A stretch of DNA of 64,000 nucleotides from positions 48,290 to 112,289 of the forward strand of contig NZ_JAPFFT010000016.1 of assembly GCF_026241105.1 (NCBI RefSeq). The letters are read 5' to 3'. Positions 61,560-64,000 of the stretch are shown piece after piece (positions within the stretch are counted from its first letter, which is position 1; every line of letters begins with the position of its first letter). The notes under the pieces are model-generated. The model did no database searches, was not told the DNA's origin, and saw only the letters and a program-made list of their open reading frames with translations. This DNA comes from Arthrobacter rhizophilus. Its GTDB lineage: Bacteria; Actinomycetota; Actinomycetes; Actinomycetales; Micrococcaceae. The position numbers and the translations under genes were made by a program.

Positions 61560-61638
61560 TCGCCGACGTCGGTCGAGCAGCGTGCGTAGCCGATAAGCAG
61601 GCTTCGGACTGTAGCGAATAAGGCGGCTTCACCGGGCA
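61560..61638 (-). pseudogene. Resolvase/invertase N-terminal relic
   Basis: The minus strand encodes 'SLLIGYARCSTDVGES', matching the start of resolvase-type serine recombinases (IGYARCSTD). The continuation is unrelated. Only some 20 codons survive. The rest of the gap 61374-61816 contains only the repeat copy and the hairpin. Confidence 0.55.
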
Positions 61639-61816
61639 TTAATTCGGGCAGGGTATATGCCCAGCGGCAAGGGCGGAAACACGCGGATGTGAAGAAGGCC
61701 GAAGGGCAGCGCCGGGACGTTCGATGGACGACCGGCTAACGGGCACTTTCAATCCGTCTTCCAGATAGAAGCCGAAGAATTGACTAACAGGCCCCAGCTC
61801 GTGCAACTGTTGTGCT

Positions 61817-62671
61817 GTGACAATTGCCCTCCTCATAAAGGTGCACGACGGAGTCGTACTCGCTGCGGACAGTGCAACGACGCTCACCGCGGCCCAACCA
61901 GACGGCTCGACTGCCATCGTGAACATCTACAACAACGCCAACAAGGTGTTCAATCTCCATAAGAAGCTCCCCATCGGTGCAATGACCTGGGGCCTCGGCA
62001 ACATTGGCCCAGCGTCGATCTCGAGGCTGAGCAAGGACCTCCGCGACAAATTCCATGGAATGGGTTCCGACCCCTGGGTGCTCGACCCGAAGGCCTACGA
62101 AATTGAAGAGGTAGCTTCGCGGGCGGCGAAGTTCTTGCACGATGATCATTTTGTCCCGCTATATGAACAGGCGGACGACGAGCACAAGCCGGATCTCGGG
62201 TACCTCGTCGGCGGATACTCAAGCGACTCCGACGATCCTCGCGTTTTCGTCATCAGTACGACCGGGCCGAGCGCTGGCAAGCCTGTTGAGGTGCTGGCGG
62301 GAGATACAGGCGCGTTCTGGTGGGGCCAGCCTGAAGCCATCACACGCATCTTGACGGGCGTGAGCCTCGATACCGCTGTGGCATTGACCAACCTCGGCGT
62401 TCCCGCGCCTCAGGCTCAGCAGACGGCCGCCGCGATCCAGCAGCAGGTGCAGACTCAACTGGTCGTGGCAGCAATGCCGATACAGGACGCCATCGATCTT
62501 GCGGAATTCCTAGTGCATTCGACGATTCAATACGTCCGATTCTCGCCCGGCGGGGCGACGGTCGGCGGCCCCATTGAGATTGCTACGATCACAAAGCACG
62601 AAGGCTTCAAGTGGGTAGCACGAAAGCATTACTTCCAAGCAGGGCTCAATCCAGCGTCGGAGACAGTATGA
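61817..62671 (+). CDS. Proteasome-fold Ntn-hydrolase
   Basis: This 284-residue protein begins, after the initiator Met, with Thr ('TIALLIKVHDGVVLAADS'). The Asp at position 17 after that Thr and the Lys of 'NKVFNL' match the proteasome beta/HslV active-site pattern Thr1-Asp17-Lys33. The later 'GAMTWGLGNIG' fits strand S5 of that fold. No ATPase partner is in the window. It is probably a self-contained threonine peptidase or amidase (Anbu-like). The GTG start has a weak Shine-Dalgarno. The next gene overlaps as ATGA. Confidence 0.75.
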   Translation: MTIALLIKVHDGVVLAADSATTLTAAQPDGSTAIVNIYNNANKVFNLHKKLPIGAMTWGLGNIGPASISRLSKDLRDKFHGMGSDPWVLDPKAYEIEEVASRAAKFLHDDHFVPLYEQADDEHKPDLGYLVGGYSSDSDDPRVFVISTTGPSAGKPVEVLAGDTGAFWWGQPEAITRILTGVSLDTAVALTNLGVPAPQAQQTAAAIQQQVQTQLVVAAMPIQDAIDLAEFLVHSTIQYVRFSPGGATVGGPIEIATITKHEGFKWVARKHYFQAGLNPASETV

Positions 62672-62868
62672 CCATGCAGAACTACCCTGGTGCGAATGTC
62701 TATCGAGCAGGTGCCACAGGCGATGCAGCGGGTGCGTCTCGACGCTCGTACGGATCGACGGTGGTTGACAGGGGCCAGGCTGCCTTGGCACCACGGGACC
62801 TTGCACGAATTCTGAAAGCCAACTCGCGGGCTAGCGCGGCGAGCCCGAAAGTTAAGAAACAGAAGTAG
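62668..62868 (+). CDS. Small basic protein, 66 aa, coupled to the Ntn-hydrolase
   Basis: The ATG overlaps the stop of the hydrolase gene by 4 bp. The product is Ala/Ser/Arg-rich, starts 'MTMQNYPGANVYRAGATGDA' and ends in a Lys run ('SPKVKKQK'). It may be a substrate, inhibitor or partner of the hydrolase; that is inference. No family is recognised. Confidence 0.65.
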   Translation: MTMQNYPGANVYRAGATGDAAGASRRSYGSTVVDRGQAALAPRDLARILKANSRASAASPKVKKQK

Positions 62869-62982
62869 CCTGCCACTCGTAAGCGACTACGCGGGCGGCG
62901 CAAGCGGGTAACACCCAGCATGGCAACCGGAGGCGCCGCTCCGAGGAACGAGGAGGCGTGCACGTTTGAGGATGCTTAAGAG

Positions 62983-63669
62983 ATGGATGCGACAGTCGAA
63001 TTCCAATGGGCAAGCGTCTTGGTGCCGGCGCTGGCTGCTCTTGTGGGAGCCGCAGTAGGCGGATTCTTCACTCTGATCGCGGCTTCTAGGACGACAAAGT
63101 CCGCGGCCCGCCAAGCCCTGAAGGCTCAGCGGGCAGAATGGCGGCGCCAGGATGAAGCGAATCGTGAGCGCCTAGCGTTGCAGGAGGCGCAGCACCGCCG
63201 GGAGCTTCTAACGCGCGCAGTCGGGATTCTTCTAGACGTGCTGTGGGCCAAGGAGCGACGCCTCTGCGACGCGCTACACCTTGCCCGCACCAACCTGACG
63301 GATAGCCCAGTCAGCTCAGACGACAAGGCTCTGCAACTCCTTGGCGCGCTGGACCTTGAGACCCGTGCCGATATGTTGCGGGCTCTGCCTTATATTCACG
63401 ACCTCGAATTGAAGAGCCGCCTGGAATCCGTGCAAGTGGTGGTAAACGCTGCGTACAACCTCCGGGCGGCGGGCCAGCATCATGTGACAAACGAAGAGTA
63501 CTCGCGTGCAATGCTGGAGACGCAGTGGTACTTCAAGTGGTTGCGTTGGAACTTGGAGTGCGCGCTCCTCGGTGAAGCACTCCCCGCCGGGGTCACGGTA
63601 CCGGACTTGCGGCGCCCGCTCAGCGAGCCCGCGTGGCCGATCCCCGAGGGAATGCCTGACCACGCATAG
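62983..63669 (+). CDS. Membrane-anchored coiled-coil protein
   Basis: This 228-residue protein has one N-terminal membrane helix (about 12-35, 'LVPALAALVGAAVGGFFTLI') followed by a long cytosolic coiled coil (about 38-80) and a helical domain ('ETQWYFKWLRWNLECALLG'). The layout recalls small membrane sensors in accessory loci. Function is unknown. It may form a unit with the hydrolase genes upstream. Confidence 0.7.
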   Translation: MDATVEFQWASVLVPALAALVGAAVGGFFTLIAASRTTKSAARQALKAQRAEWRRQDEANRERLALQEAQHRRELLTRAVGILLDVLWAKERRLCDALHLARTNLTDSPVSSDDKALQLLGALDLETRADMLRALPYIHDLELKSRLESVQVVVNAAYNLRAAGQHHVTNEEYSRAMLETQWYFKWLRWNLECALLGEALPAGVTVPDLRRPLSEPAWPIPEGMPDHA

Positions 63670-63720
63670 TTACTGAAACTCACGGGGCCACCCACAGAAG
63701 GTCACTTCCGTTGTCCACTC

Positions 63721-63942
63721 ATGAAGGGACGAGAATCATTGAATGAGCTCCTCGCTCTCGTTGGCGTTCTAATCGGGACGGGAGGGCTCGCCTCACTGCT
63801 TAGTGGAGTAGCTTCGCTACAGCGAACCCGCCGTCTACAGAAGAGGCTCCGAGAACTCCACAAGGCTTCGCAATTCTTCGAACCCACACGACAAGAGGCC
63901 ATGGTTGGGTCCCCGGGTAGGAGTGGTTGGGTCCCCGAGTAG
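63721..63942 (+). CDS. Membrane protein gene truncated by an IS3 end
   Basis: The product starts 'MKGRESLNELLALVGVLIGT' with a membrane helix at about 9-32 and a charged segment. The last 13 codons and the stop derive from the IS inverted repeat, so only about 60 native residues remain. It resembles a shorter relative of the preceding membrane coiled-coil protein. Confidence 0.6.
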   Translation: MKGRESLNELLALVGVLIGTGGLASLLSGVASLQRTRRLQKRLRELHKASQFFEPTRQEAMVGSPGRSGWVPE

Positions 63943-64000
63943 GAGTCCAGTGTTTGTGTGAGTTTCGTGTCCGAGAATGGACGCAGGAGGAAATTCACGA
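63902..64000 (+). mobile_element. Left end of a second IS3 copy with duplicated terminus
   Basis: TGGTTGGGTCCCCGGGTAGG (63902) is followed at 63924 by a second TGGTTGGGTCCCCGAGTAGG. After that the sequence follows the left end of the element at 50934 up to the window edge, just before orfA. The first 22 bp is a partial extra copy of the terminus. Confidence 0.85.

Overview
The window is high-GC DNA with GTG/TTG starts and several apparently leaderless genes. A DUF222/HNH endonuclease gene, a DinB/DUF664 protein of the mycothiol-transferase type and many Arthrobacter-like families point to an actinobacterium of the Micrococcaceae, most likely Arthrobacter, Paenarthrobacter or Pseudarthrobacter. 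This is judged from protein families and base composition only. I recognised no rRNA, tRNA or CRISPR array.

From 0.1 to about 30.8 kb the layout is ordinary chromosome. It holds a GntR-controlled membrane protein, a fungal-like cytosine deaminase, a CBS protein, Tex, a sedolisin protease, an adenine deaminase, a histone-like/X25 fusion, an ArsR-SRPBCC protein with an operator in its promoter, DUF222-HNH, two MFS exporters (one paired with a divergent TetR), two secreted paralogues with a GH25/DUF1906-like fold, an AbiEii/MenT-like toxin-antitoxin pair, YceI, and a YdeP-type molybdoenzyme next to a DUF6457 protein. Several genes end in long perfect terminator hairpins.

From about 31 to 53 kb the DNA is accessory and scarred. 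It contains a CoiA-like nuclease, a frameshifted OGG-fold glycosylase, a cutinase-like esterase, an IS110 beside an IS5-like remnant, a decayed serine recombinase, a single-chain restriction-methylation-specificity enzyme, an ISL3 remnant and a SIR2-domain protein. After these come an excisionase-like gene with a helicase-associated-domain gene, and then an AT-richer operon. That operon encodes a 52-residue hydrophobic peptide, a 49-residue basic membrane protein and a two-gene ABC exporter, which together look like an undescribed bacteriocin locus. A membrane-anchored HNH nuclease and a membrane protein follow, flanked by two copies of a composite repeat. An IS3-family element at 50.9-52.2 kb has cut a minus-strand gene.

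From 53.1 to 59.6 kb a catabolic cluster encodes a fused E1 alpha-beta 2-oxoacid dehydrogenase, its E2 and a succinate-semialdehyde-type dehydrogenase. A FadR-type GntR regulator lies upstream, and TGGATCCA palindromes sit at both promoters. From 59.8 to 64 kb there are small genes sharing a 30-bp upstream repeat, a resolvase remnant, a proteasome-fold hydrolase operon and a membrane protein gene. The last gene is cut by another copy of the same IS3 element, whose left end appears twice in tandem at the window edge.
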